64,000 nt of DNA. Source: SKKY01 sp965228015. Lineage in GTDB: Bacteria > Bacillota > Peptococcia > Peptococcales > SKKY01. Below are positions 57,141 to 64,000 of this stretch, piece after piece. The notes under the pieces were generated by a model that was not told where the DNA came from, made no database searches, and worked only from the letters and a program-made list of their open reading frames with translations. The translations under genes were made by a program, and so were the position numbers. Within the stretch, counting starts at the first letter, position 1, and each line of letters starts with the position of its first letter. The stretch lies in the NCBI GenBank assembly GCA_965228015.1, contig OZ245787.1, positions 496,001 to 560,000 on the forward strand. The letters run 5' to 3'.

Positions 57141-58089
57141 TATGTTTAGCCTCCCCAAGTCTGATCTCTTCCAGTATTTTTCCTGCCCCTGCTGATCTTA
57201 ATAAAGATGCCAGCTTAATACCAATTTTTTCAGGTTCTTTAATATCACCTGTCAGATTGTCTCTAATTAACGTTTTTCCATCAAGGCTTGCAACTAATGC
57301 CTCTAGAATCATACTGCCATTTTCAATTCTTCCCTGAGTTCCAATAGGAATTTGGCAACCACCTTCAAAATCTCTTAATAAAGCTCTTTCTGCCCGAATA
57401 GCTGTTTCTGTTTCTTCGTCATTAATACTTCTAACTAAATTTTCAATATAAGAGTCATTTTCTCTTATTTCTATTGCTAAAGATCCTTGTCCTACAGCTG
57501 GTAAACAAATTGAAAAATCCAGATAGTCGGTAATATGTTCTTCCATGCCCAACCTTTCCAGGCCTGCTGCAGCAAGAATAATTCCATCGAGATTTTATTC
57601 TTTCATTCTTTTTAAGCGGGTTTGTAAATTACCCCGGATATCAACTAAATTCAAATCAGGACGGAACTTCAATAATTGAGCCCTTCTCCTAAGACTACTG
57701 GTTCCAATAGTTGCTCCTTTGGGCAAATCGGTAAATTTTATATTATTAGCAGCAATAAAAGCATCCTGAGGATTGTGTCTTTTTGTCATAGCTCCTAATT
57801 TCAATCCCTCTGGAAGTTTTGTTGGCATATCCTTTACACTATGTACTGCAAAATCAATTTCCCTATTAATAAGTGCCACTTCAAGTTCTTTAGTAAAAAG
57901 ACCCTTATCTCCAATTTTGGCTAAGGGTACATCAAGCATCTTATCTCCTTTGGTACTTATGGGAACAACAATAAATTCTAAATTATCATTTTTTTCTTTT
58001 AATAATTCAATAACGTGTTCTGTCTGCCACATGGCCAAGGCACTTTTTCTTGTACCTACTTTAATTTGCTGCTTTTTCTTTATTTTCAA
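57133..58089 (-). pseudogene. hemC: Porphobilinogen deaminase (hydroxymethylbilane synthase), one in-frame stop
   Basis: TTG 58089 with AGGGG six bases upstream. V-G-T-R-K-S-A-L-A-M-W-Q at the start, G-T-S-S-L-R-R-R-A-Q-L in the middle and the dipyrromethane-binding Cys in G-G-C-Q-I-P-I-G. TAA at 57595-57597 interrupts R-M-K-E-stop-N-L-D-G-I-I-L-A-A-A-G-L; the frame is unbroken otherwise. The stop overlaps the start of cobA-hemD by eight bases. One nonsense lesion. Confidence 0.92.
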
Positions 58090-58127
58090 ATATGCCCCTG
58101 TCTAAGCTAATTTCAAGATTATCAAGC

Positions 58128-59375
58128 TCAAATAATTTTTTTTAGCACATATGCTGATAACATTCCATCTTTAACATCAATATCTTTTATGTTCTCACTA
58201 GCGGAGTGGAGAAATGTATTAATAATATTACTGGCCATTGTTTCAATGACATGTTTTTCTCTTTCAGAAACATTACCTAATCTCCGTAAAGCCTTATCTA
58301 GCTCTTTTTCTTTTATAAGTTCTGCTTTTTCCCTTAGATCAACGATTACAGGAATTACGGCCAGGCTTTCTTTCCATTTTATAAACTTTCTTGATTCGCT
58401 ATGAAGAATGACTCTGGCTTTTTCTGCTTCAATTATTCTCTTTTTTATATTACCTTCAACTTCAGAATTAATTACATCAAGATCAATCAGCCAAACATTC
58501 TTTAAAACAGATATTTTCTCATCAATATCCCTTGGAACTGCCAAATCCATAAAAATGATTTCTTCTGTTCTTTCAGATACAGCATCTTTAATCTCTTCAA
58601 ATTTTAAAATTAATCCAGGAGCTGATGTAGAAGATACAACCAAGTCAGCTTTTTTTATAAAAGAAGGAATTTCTTCAAAGGCTGCAAAATTACAGTTATA
58701 TTTTTTTGCTATATTTACAGCTTTTTCAAAGGTCCTATTTATTATTGTTATATCTGTAATTCCATTACTTTTTAAATACTTTAAAGCTAATTCACTGTTA
58801 GAACCTGCACCAATAAGCAATACGGATGACTCAGAAAAGTTTTTTATTCTTTTCTTAGCAAGATCAATAGCGGTAGTACTTACAGAAACCGGTCTTCTGT
58901 CAAGGAAAGTATTATTTCTAACAAGTTTACTGGTCATAATGGAATGCTGAAAAAGCTTATTTAATACAGTATTCGTAGAGCCTTTTTCCTTTGCCTCTCT
59001 ATAAGCCTCCTGAACCTGACCAAGAATCTGTATTTCTCCCAGAACCATAGAGCCAAGGCCAGAGGTAACTGCAAAAAGATGACGAACAAGATCCCCATCC
59101 TTTTTATAATAGATGTGTTGACTTAATTCTTCAAAGGAATGTCCTGAATACTTAGCTATTAGTTTTTTCACTGCAATTTTAGCATTATGATAATTAACTG
59201 CAGAAAAATAAAATTCAGTTCTGTTACAGGTAGAAAGAACTACTGCCCCATCTATGTCAGACATTCCCTGAATTTCTTCGTAGAATTTATTTTTTTCATC
59301 TTCAGCCATACTCATACATTCTCTAATTGAAACAGCTGCTGTTTTATGATTCAGTCCATATAAGATAAGACGCAT
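58128..59375 (-). CDS. hemA: Glutamyl-tRNA reductase
   Basis: 415 residues. Catalytic Cys in L-S-T-C-N-R-T-E-F-Y (about residue 50), G-L-G-S-M-V-L-G-E-I-Q-I-L-G-Q-V near 107, NADPH site V-L-L-I-G-A-G-S-N near 185. First enzyme of the C5 pathway, cytosolic. Overlaps the precorrin-2 dehydrogenase gene by 25 bases. Intact, unlike the next four genes of the pathway. Confidence 0.96.
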   Translation of the reverse strand: MRLILYGLNHKTAAVSIRECMSMAEDEKNKFYEEIQGMSDIDGAVVLSTCNRTEFYFSAVNYHNAKIAVKKLIAKYSGHSFEELSQHIYYKKDGDLVRHLFAVTSGLGSMVLGEIQILGQVQEAYREAKEKGSTNTVLNKLFQHSIMTSKLVRNNTFLDRRPVSVSTTAIDLAKKRIKNFSESSVLLIGAGSNSELALKYLKSNGITDITIINRTFEKAVNIAKKYNCNFAAFEEIPSFIKKADLVVSSTSAPGLILKFEEIKDAVSERTEEIIFMDLAVPRDIDEKISVLKNVWLIDLDVINSEVEGNIKKRIIEAEKARVILHSESRKFIKWKESLAVIPVIVDLREKAELIKEKELDKALRRLGNVSEREKHVIETMASNIINTFLHSASENIKDIDVKDGMLSAYVLKKII

Positions 59376-59992
59376 TCTTCCATCCTTCTCCTTATTTCAT
59401 CTATATTGCCTTTATTTAGTTCTTCAATAACATTAAAGTTGGCAACTTCTCTTAAAGCATCGCTTCTTTTATTTTGATCGGAAATTTTTTCTTTTGCTAA
59501 CTCACGCATTTCAAAAAGAAGATCAATAAATATAGCATATTCTACTGGGTATATTTGATCTATTTCTCTCATAACTCTTGCCGCAAGTGCAGGTGCTTTG
59601 CCATTTGTTGAAACAGCTATTGTAAGATCACCTCTGCGAATTATGCTGTTTACAAGAAAATTACTCTCTTCCCTTGCATCCACAATATTAACCAAAATAT
59701 TATGTTCATTACAATATACAGAAATTAATTCGTTTATATCTCTGTCATCCGTAGCCGCAATAACCATAAAAGCATCATGAATCTTATCCTCTGAATACTC
59801 CTGCTGGGAATATTTTACTTTTCGCTCATCCATATATCTTGCTAGTCCCGGTTCTATATCCGAAGCATAAACTTCAAGGTTACATTTAGTTTTAAGAAGA
59901 TCTTTTACCTTCCTTTGGGCAACATTTCCCCCGCCTATAACTACTACTTTTTTTCCTTTCAAACTAACACTTATGGGATAATTAAAATCCAT
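59351..59992 (-). CDS. Precorrin-2 dehydrogenase / sirohydrochlorin ferrochelatase (CysG N-terminal type)
   Basis: 213 residues from ATG 59992 with GAGAGG upstream; the alternative ATG at 60010 precedes that site. K-K-V-V-V-I-G-G-G-N-V-A-Q-R-K near 12-26 is the NAD-binding fold and N-I-V-D-A-R-E-E-S-N-F-L-V-N is the Met8p-like region. It oxidises precorrin-2 to sirohydrochlorin and may insert iron. First gene of the tetrapyrrole group. Intact. Confidence 0.88.
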   Translation of the reverse strand: MDFNYPISVSLKGKKVVVIGGGNVAQRKVKDLLKTKCNLEVYASDIEPGLARYMDERKVKYSQQEYSEDKIHDAFMVIAATDDRDINELISVYCNEHNILVNIVDAREESNFLVNSIIRRGDLTIAVSTNGKAPALAARVMREIDQIYPVEYAIFIDLLFEMRELAKEKISDQNKRSDALREVANFNVIEELNKGNIDEIRRRMEECVLSYMD

Positions 59993-59993
59993 T

Positions 59994-60968
59994 TTAAAAA
60001 TTCCTCTCATATAAAGAATCTGTAATTCTTATAAGTTCTTTTTTTACTGGACTTTCCTTAAAATCCGCCAAAAAAGATTTCGCCTTCTCAGAATATCTAA
60101 AAGCTATTTCCTTTGCCCTGTTTATTCCTTCTTTATTTTTAATTATTTCAATTCCTTTTTCAAGACTATCTTCATTCATAAATCTACTTTTTATAATTAA
60201 AGAAAGCTCAAGAGAGTCGGAATCATTATCTTTAAGAGCTATTATAGCAGGAAGATTGATGTGACCGTTTAAAAGATCTTCTCCCTTAGTTTTATTTGTT
60301 TTTGTGTTTTCTTCAATATCCAGAATATCATCTATAATCTGAAAAGCCATGCCCAGGTTATAGCCAAAATTATACATTTTATTAACTTTTTCAGGAGACT
60401 TACTTGCAGCCATCGCTCCAACCTGACAACTAAGAGCAAGAAGCAAAGCCGTTTTTCCCCTTATTCTTTTTAAATAATCCCCGATGCTTTGATTTGTATC
60501 AAATACTGCAAGATGCTGAAGAAGTTCTCCTTCAACAATTTTTACTACTGAATCTGATATAACCATTGCTATTTCTTTATTTTTTTCAGGTTCAATCAAA
60601 TCAAGAGCTTCTGCAAAAAGATAATTACCAGCATAAAGAGCCCAGGGATTGCCAAATTTTGAATTAAGAGTCGGCTTTCCTCTTCGTTGTTCTGCACGGT
60701 CAATTATATCATCATGAACTAAAGTTGACATGTGAATCATTTCAATAGCAGCTGCAAATCTGAACAAAGCTTTTTTATTTTCTCCAAAAAGCTCTCCACT
60801 TAAAAAAACAAAGGCTGGTCTTATTCTTTTTCCTCCAGCATTCAAGATTTCCGTAAAGTTATCGTTTAATTTATAGTTTGTTTTTTCAAATCTTTTTTGA
60901 ATATAACTTTCAACTTCTTTTATTTCTTTTTGCAAAAGAGGAGTATAAAGCTTATTATTCACTTGCAA
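59994..60968 (-). CDS. hepT: Polyprenyl diphosphate synthase, large subunit (heptaprenyl type)
   Basis: 324 residues. First Asp-rich motif D-D-I-I-D near 87, second D-D-I-L-D near 214, plus A-G-G-K-R-I-R-P near 45. It elongates isoprenoid diphosphate to the quinone side chain; the HepS-like gene upstream overlaps by 14 bases, pointing to a two-subunit heptaprenyl enzyme that feeds menaquinone. Intact. Confidence 0.88.
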   Translation of the reverse strand: MQVNNKLYTPLLQKEIKEVESYIQKRFEKTNYKLNDNFTEILNAGGKRIRPAFVFLSGELFGENKKALFRFAAAIEMIHMSTLVHDDIIDRAEQRRGKPTLNSKFGNPWALYAGNYLFAEALDLIEPEKNKEIAMVISDSVVKIVEGELLQHLAVFDTNQSIGDYLKRIRGKTALLLALSCQVGAMAASKSPEKVNKMYNFGYNLGMAFQIIDDILDIEENTKTNKTKGEDLLNGHINLPAIIALKDNDSDSLELSLIIKSRFMNEDSLEKGIEIIKNKEGINRAKEIAFRYSEKAKSFLADFKESPVKKELIRITDSLYERNF

Positions 60969-61599
60969 CTCCCTTCATAGAATCAACAATTTTTTTTACA
61001 AGATTAAAATAACCTATATCTTTTTTTTCATAATTATTTAAAAGATTCTTTTTTTTATTAAGAAATGCTTTTTCATCTTTTAAGTATACTATATATAAGT
61101 CTGAAAGTTCCAATGCAGTTTCCATTATCTCATTGTTTCCTTCAGCTATTATTTCCATAACTAACTTTGAAACTTGTTTGTATTTATATTCAATAACTTC
61201 TTCTTCAGGAAGAATTCCATCAAGGAACATTATTCTTTTTTCACAAAAATTTTTCATGTAATTTGTAAATTTGCTAATATTTTCTATATGAACACTTCTG
61301 TTTATTTTTTGAAAAACCTTTGAATATAAATGGTCTCCTTCAAGAATAACAAGATTATTAACCTCTTCATTTTGTAATATTTTCTCATAAATCTCAATGC
61401 TGTAATAAAGCATCTGGGCCAATAAGGCAAGCTCCTTGCCATCTTCCTCCGGATAACCTGTATACTGAGCAGTATTAATAATTAGTCCTGGATAAAATAA
61501 AGAATTCTTTTCTTTCTCAGTTAACTTTTTGAAAAAATCAAGTTCTCTAAAGAACATATTCTCTTTGCTAATTTCAAATACTTCAGTCAGATTGTTCAA
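60955..61599 (-). CDS. Heptaprenyl diphosphate synthase component I-like (HepS)
   Basis: 214 residues, TTG 61599 with AAGGAAG seven bases upstream. All-helical; L-L-A-Q-M-L-Y-Y-S-I-E-I near 81 and E-G-D-H-L-Y-S-K-V-F near 107 resemble the G-D-x-L-Y motif of the small subunit. It lacks Asp-rich motifs, as expected for a non-catalytic partner. The position directly before the large subunit gene supports the call. Intact. Confidence 0.7.
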   Translation of the reverse strand: MNNLTEVFEISKENMFFRELDFFKKLTEKEKNSLFYPGLIINTAQYTGYPEEDGKELALLAQMLYYSIEIYEKILQNEEVNNLVILEGDHLYSKVFQKINRSVHIENISKFTNYMKNFCEKRIMFLDGILPEEEVIEYKYKQVSKLVMEIIAEGNNEIMETALELSDLYIVYLKDEKAFLNKKKNLLNNYEKKDIGYFNLVKKIVDSMKGVASE

Positions 61600-61659
61600 T
61601 TTGATTCTTCCTTTTTAGTTTATTTACAATATTTTATCATTATAATATAACAGTTAAAA

Positions 61660-61690
61660 AAATTACAGAGGAGGTTACCCTCTGTAATTT
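61660..61690 (-). terminator. Terminator after pyrE
   Basis: AAATTACAGAGG pairs with CCTCTGTAATTT. It lies between the pyrE stop (61705) and the HepS-like gene and would end the pyr operon. Confidence 0.8.
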
Positions 61691-61704
61691 AGACTTTAAT
61701 TCTA

Positions 61705-62283
61705 TTATATATTTCTTGAGCCTGGCTTATATGGCTTTGAGCCTTCTTTACACATTGGGCACTCTTCTTCTTTATAAACAGGAATTTCAAGTTTAAGAAG
61801 ACTTTTAAAAGGAACTTTAATTTTTAGTGTATCTTTTGATGAACGATCAATAATTGAACCTGCTACTACAACAACTCCGCCTAGAGAAGTAATAAGATCC
61901 GCAACTTCCTGAGTAGATCCGCCCGTAGTTATAACATCTTCAATAACTAAAACTCTTTGACCTTCTTCAATTGAGAATCCTCTTCTAAATGTCATTTCTC
62001 CATTTTCTCTTTCAGCAAAAATAGCAGGAACTTTTAATGCTCTTGCTACTTCATAAGCAATTACAATTCCCCCAATAGCAGGACCAATAACTAAGTCAAT
62101 TTGCTGATCTTCAAACTTTTCTGCTAATGCCTTTGCTGCTACTTCTGCTTTGTCAGGAAATTTTAATAACATTGCACACTGGACATACTAAGAACTGTGC
62201 ATGCCAGAAGTTAGTTTAAAATGTCCTTTCTTTAGGGCATCTGTTTCTTCAAGAATAGTCATTAATTCTTTATCTGTTAGCAT
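61705..62283 (-). pseudogene. pyrE: Orotate phosphoribosyltransferase, one in-frame stop
   Basis: ATG 62283 with AAGGAG: M-L-T-D-K-E-L-M. F-K-L-T-S-G-M-H-S-S then TAG (62188-62190) where Lys or similar stands, then Y-V-Q-C-A and the open 155 codons: V-L-V-I-E-D-V-I-T-T-G-G-S-T (PRPP motif), and C-terminal C-P-M-C. It adds PRPP to orotate. One nonsense lesion. Confidence 0.92.
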
Positions 62284-62300
62284 CTAAAAACTCCTTAATA

Positions 62301-63005
62301 TTAATTATTTAATTCCTCCAGAATCATTAATGCTGCTTTAACTGGATCTTCGTTCCCTGTAATAGGACGACCTACTACAATATAATCTGCCAGATTTTCC
62401 TTTGCCTGAGAAGGTGTAACAATTCTTTTTTGGTCCTGGCTTGCTGACCAAAGAGGTCTTACCCCTGGGCAAACTGTAAGAAAATCTTTTCCAAAAGCAT
62501 TTTTTATACTCTTAGATTCCAAAGCAGAACATACTACTCCATCCATTCCTGTTTCCTGAGATATTCTTGCAAGCTGAAGAGCTGATTCATTTATTGGCTT
62601 TTTAATCCAACTTCTTCAAAACCTTCTTCATCAAAACTAGTTAATACTGTCACTGCAATAAGCAAAGGTGATTTAACACCATTTCTAATTGCTTTATTAC
62701 TAACTGCATCCACAGTCATTTTTTTGCATTTCTCTGTCCCCGGAAGCATGAACATTAAAAATTTCAACCTCTAAGTCCGCCGCCCACTTTGCAGCCTGAG
62801 CCGCTGTATTAGGGATATCATGAAACTTTAAATCAAGAAAAATTTTCTTATTTTCCTTTTTTAAAAAGTCTAAAACTGTACCTCTGGAATTTAAAAACAA
62901 TTCCAAGCCAACCTTATAGAAATCTACTGAATTCCCAAGATTCAAAACCATCTCTTCTGCTCTTTTAGGATCTGTATAATCAAGAGCAACTATTATTTTT
63001 GACAT
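62301..63005 (-). pseudogene. pyrF: Orotidine-5'-phosphate decarboxylase, two frameshifts
   Basis: ATG 63005: M-S-K-I-I-V-A-L-D-Y. Catalytic D-L-K-F-H-D-I-P-N-T is present. An A-run near 62726 (seven) shifts out of frame before M-T-V-D-A-V-S-N, and another near 62605 before K-P-I-N-E-S-A-L. The C-terminal part is open (D-G-V-V-C-S-A, T-V-C-P-G-V-R, Y-I-V-V-G-R-P-I-T). It makes UMP from OMP. Overlaps pyrD by 26 bases. Confidence 0.9.
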
Positions 63006-63930
63006 TTTTATCCTCCTTCCAGGCAAGGCCTACTATTTCTGAAACAGAATTAAATCCATTTTCAAGACAATATTTTTTATTCCCTCAACAATTTCCAAAG
63101 ATCTCTAAGGTTCCCGGAAATTTATTGTACCTGTTATAATTCCACTGGCCCCCGCTAATAAGAATTCCAGTGCATCTCTGGTGTCGCTTATTCCACCCAT
63201 GCCGATTATTGGTATTTTAACTTTTTAAGCTGTTTAATAAACCATTCTTAATGCAACTGGCTTTATTGCCGGGCCGGAAAGACCTCCAATAACATTACCT
63301 AAAATTGGTTTTCTTTTATTTACATCAATTCCCATTCCAATAAGAGTATTTATCATAGAAAGAGCATCTGCACCTTCTGCCTCTGCTGCAAGAGCAAACT
63401 CAGTAATATCGGTAACATTAGGACTTAGCTTAATTATAACTGGCTTTGAGGTTTTTTCTTTTACCAGGGCTGTTACTTTCCTTACCATATTTATATCCGT
63501 GCCGAAAGCAATGCCCCCGGCTTTAACATTTGGGCAGGAAATATTAACTTCTAAAGCTGCAACATCCTTTTGATCATCCAAAGCTTCTGCCATTTCACCA
63601 TATTCCTCTAAATTTGCCCCGGAAATATTTGCTATAATTTCTGTTCCTAGTTTGGCAGCTTTAGGAAGGTAATCCTTAATAAAACTATCAACCCCGGGAT
63701 TTTCTAATCCAATTGAATTTAACATCCCTCCCAGGGGTTTCATAAATTCTTTCTCCAGGATTCCCCGTTTTAGGTTTTAAACTAAGACCTTTTGTTGCAA
63801 TACCCCCTGATTTACTTACATCAATCAGGCAGGCATACTCCAGTCCAAATCCATAAGTTTCAGATGCGGTAAGAACAGTATTCTTAAACTCAACCTCGCC
63901 TATTTTGAAACCTGCATTAAATCCAGTCAT
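62980..63930 (-). pseudogene. pyrD: Dihydroorotate dehydrogenase (class 1B), broken
   Basis: ATG 63930 with GAGGAGGTGG. Frameshift near 63730 separates E-R-I-Y-E-T-P-G from G-M-L-N-S-I-G-L. Active-site Cys in V-N-I-S-C-P-N-V-K. Then TAA 63231, TAA about 63222 and TAG about 63114 interrupt R-M-V-Y-stop-T-A-stop-K-V-K-I-P-I-I-G-M-G-G-I, and an A-run near 63075 shifts the last 30 codons. It oxidises dihydroorotate with PyrK as partner. Five lesions, the worst of the operon. Confidence 0.88.
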
Positions 63931-64000
63931 CCAGAACCACCTCCTCAGCCCAAAAAACCGGTCCGTCAACACAAGCCTTAAGGTATGGCTTTCCTTCTTC
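63917..64000 (-). CDS. pyrK: Dihydroorotate dehydrogenase electron-transfer subunit, C-terminus (runs off the window)
   Basis: The last 27 codons encode E-E-G-K-P-Y-L-K-A-C-V-D-G-P-V-F, the PyrK C-terminus with a [2Fe-2S] Cys, ending at TAA 63917-63919, 14 bases inside pyrD. The rest lies beyond the window. Order pyrK-pyrD-pyrF-pyrE is the common clostridial one. Confidence 0.85.
   Translation of the reverse strand, partial: EEGKPYLKACVDGPVFWAEEVVLDDWI

Overview
The window is AT-rich DNA with AGGAGG-type ribosome sites and short intergenic gaps. It suggests a low-GC anaerobic member of the Bacillota, of the Clostridia or Halanaerobiia kind. Supporting genes are ferredoxin-linked Mrp/MinD ATPases, type III glutamine synthetase, the anaerobe homocysteine cluster, heptaprenyl diphosphate synthase with MenG, and a clostridial-type hem cluster. 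Most genes lie on the minus strand. This placement is inference; no species is claimed.

Layout: 1-4074 is a minus-strand operon of MinD/Mrp ATPases, a NifX-like protein, DUF134 and DUF5320, then a tandem P-II protein with two DUF1538 membrane proteins. 4159-6257 is a degV gene split by an IS3-family element. 6313-9718 holds SOUL, cytochrome-b5-like and DASS transporter remnants and a LysR regulator. 9730-13645 holds a broken phospholipase D gene, an intact abiE toxin-antitoxin operon with two operators, and rlmH. 13720-18711 holds an ABC ATPase, DUF523, rpiA, and a two-component system wrecked by IS copy 2. 18765-21706 is the homocysteine cluster (DUF39, NIL-ferredoxin, UPF0280) with a CDGSH protein. 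22324-24444 is a SIMPL gene next to an ISL3 element, followed by six tRNA genes (24439-24943). 25074-36524 holds Nudix, UPF0182, M23 peptidase, methyltransferase, cobO, plsC, an ECF S component, queG, CBS, glnA and cheW. 36586-44036 holds a sirtuin split by a second IS3-type element, STAS, menG, small genes, IS copy 3 and a truncated acetyl-CoA synthetase. 44173-53253 holds a glycosyltransferase, yajQ, a stalk-domain protein, a Lon-like protease, an FtsA-like protein, a gamma carbonic anhydrase and cheR. 53264-59992 is the heme/siroheme cluster, 59994-61599 prenyl diphosphate synthase, and 61705-64000 the end of a pyr operon (pyrK-D-F-E).

The dominant feature is damage. About half of the recognisable genes carry a single-base frameshift (often a run of seven A/T read as six), an in-frame stop (all three stop codons), a lost start codon or an IS insertion. 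This includes normally important genes (hemB, hemC, hemL, pyrD, pyrE, pyrF) and probably tRNA-Asp. Intact genes such as glnA, hemA, queG and abiE are interleaved. Either the genome is decaying or the sequence has many uncorrected errors; the nonsense and start-codon substitutions are not explained by homopolymer miscalls alone. Several loci also show imperfect hairpins that have become perfect, suggesting template-switch events. I did not find a clearly new defence or biosynthetic system; the best leads are the regulatory palindromes, the mutation pattern and the IS scars.
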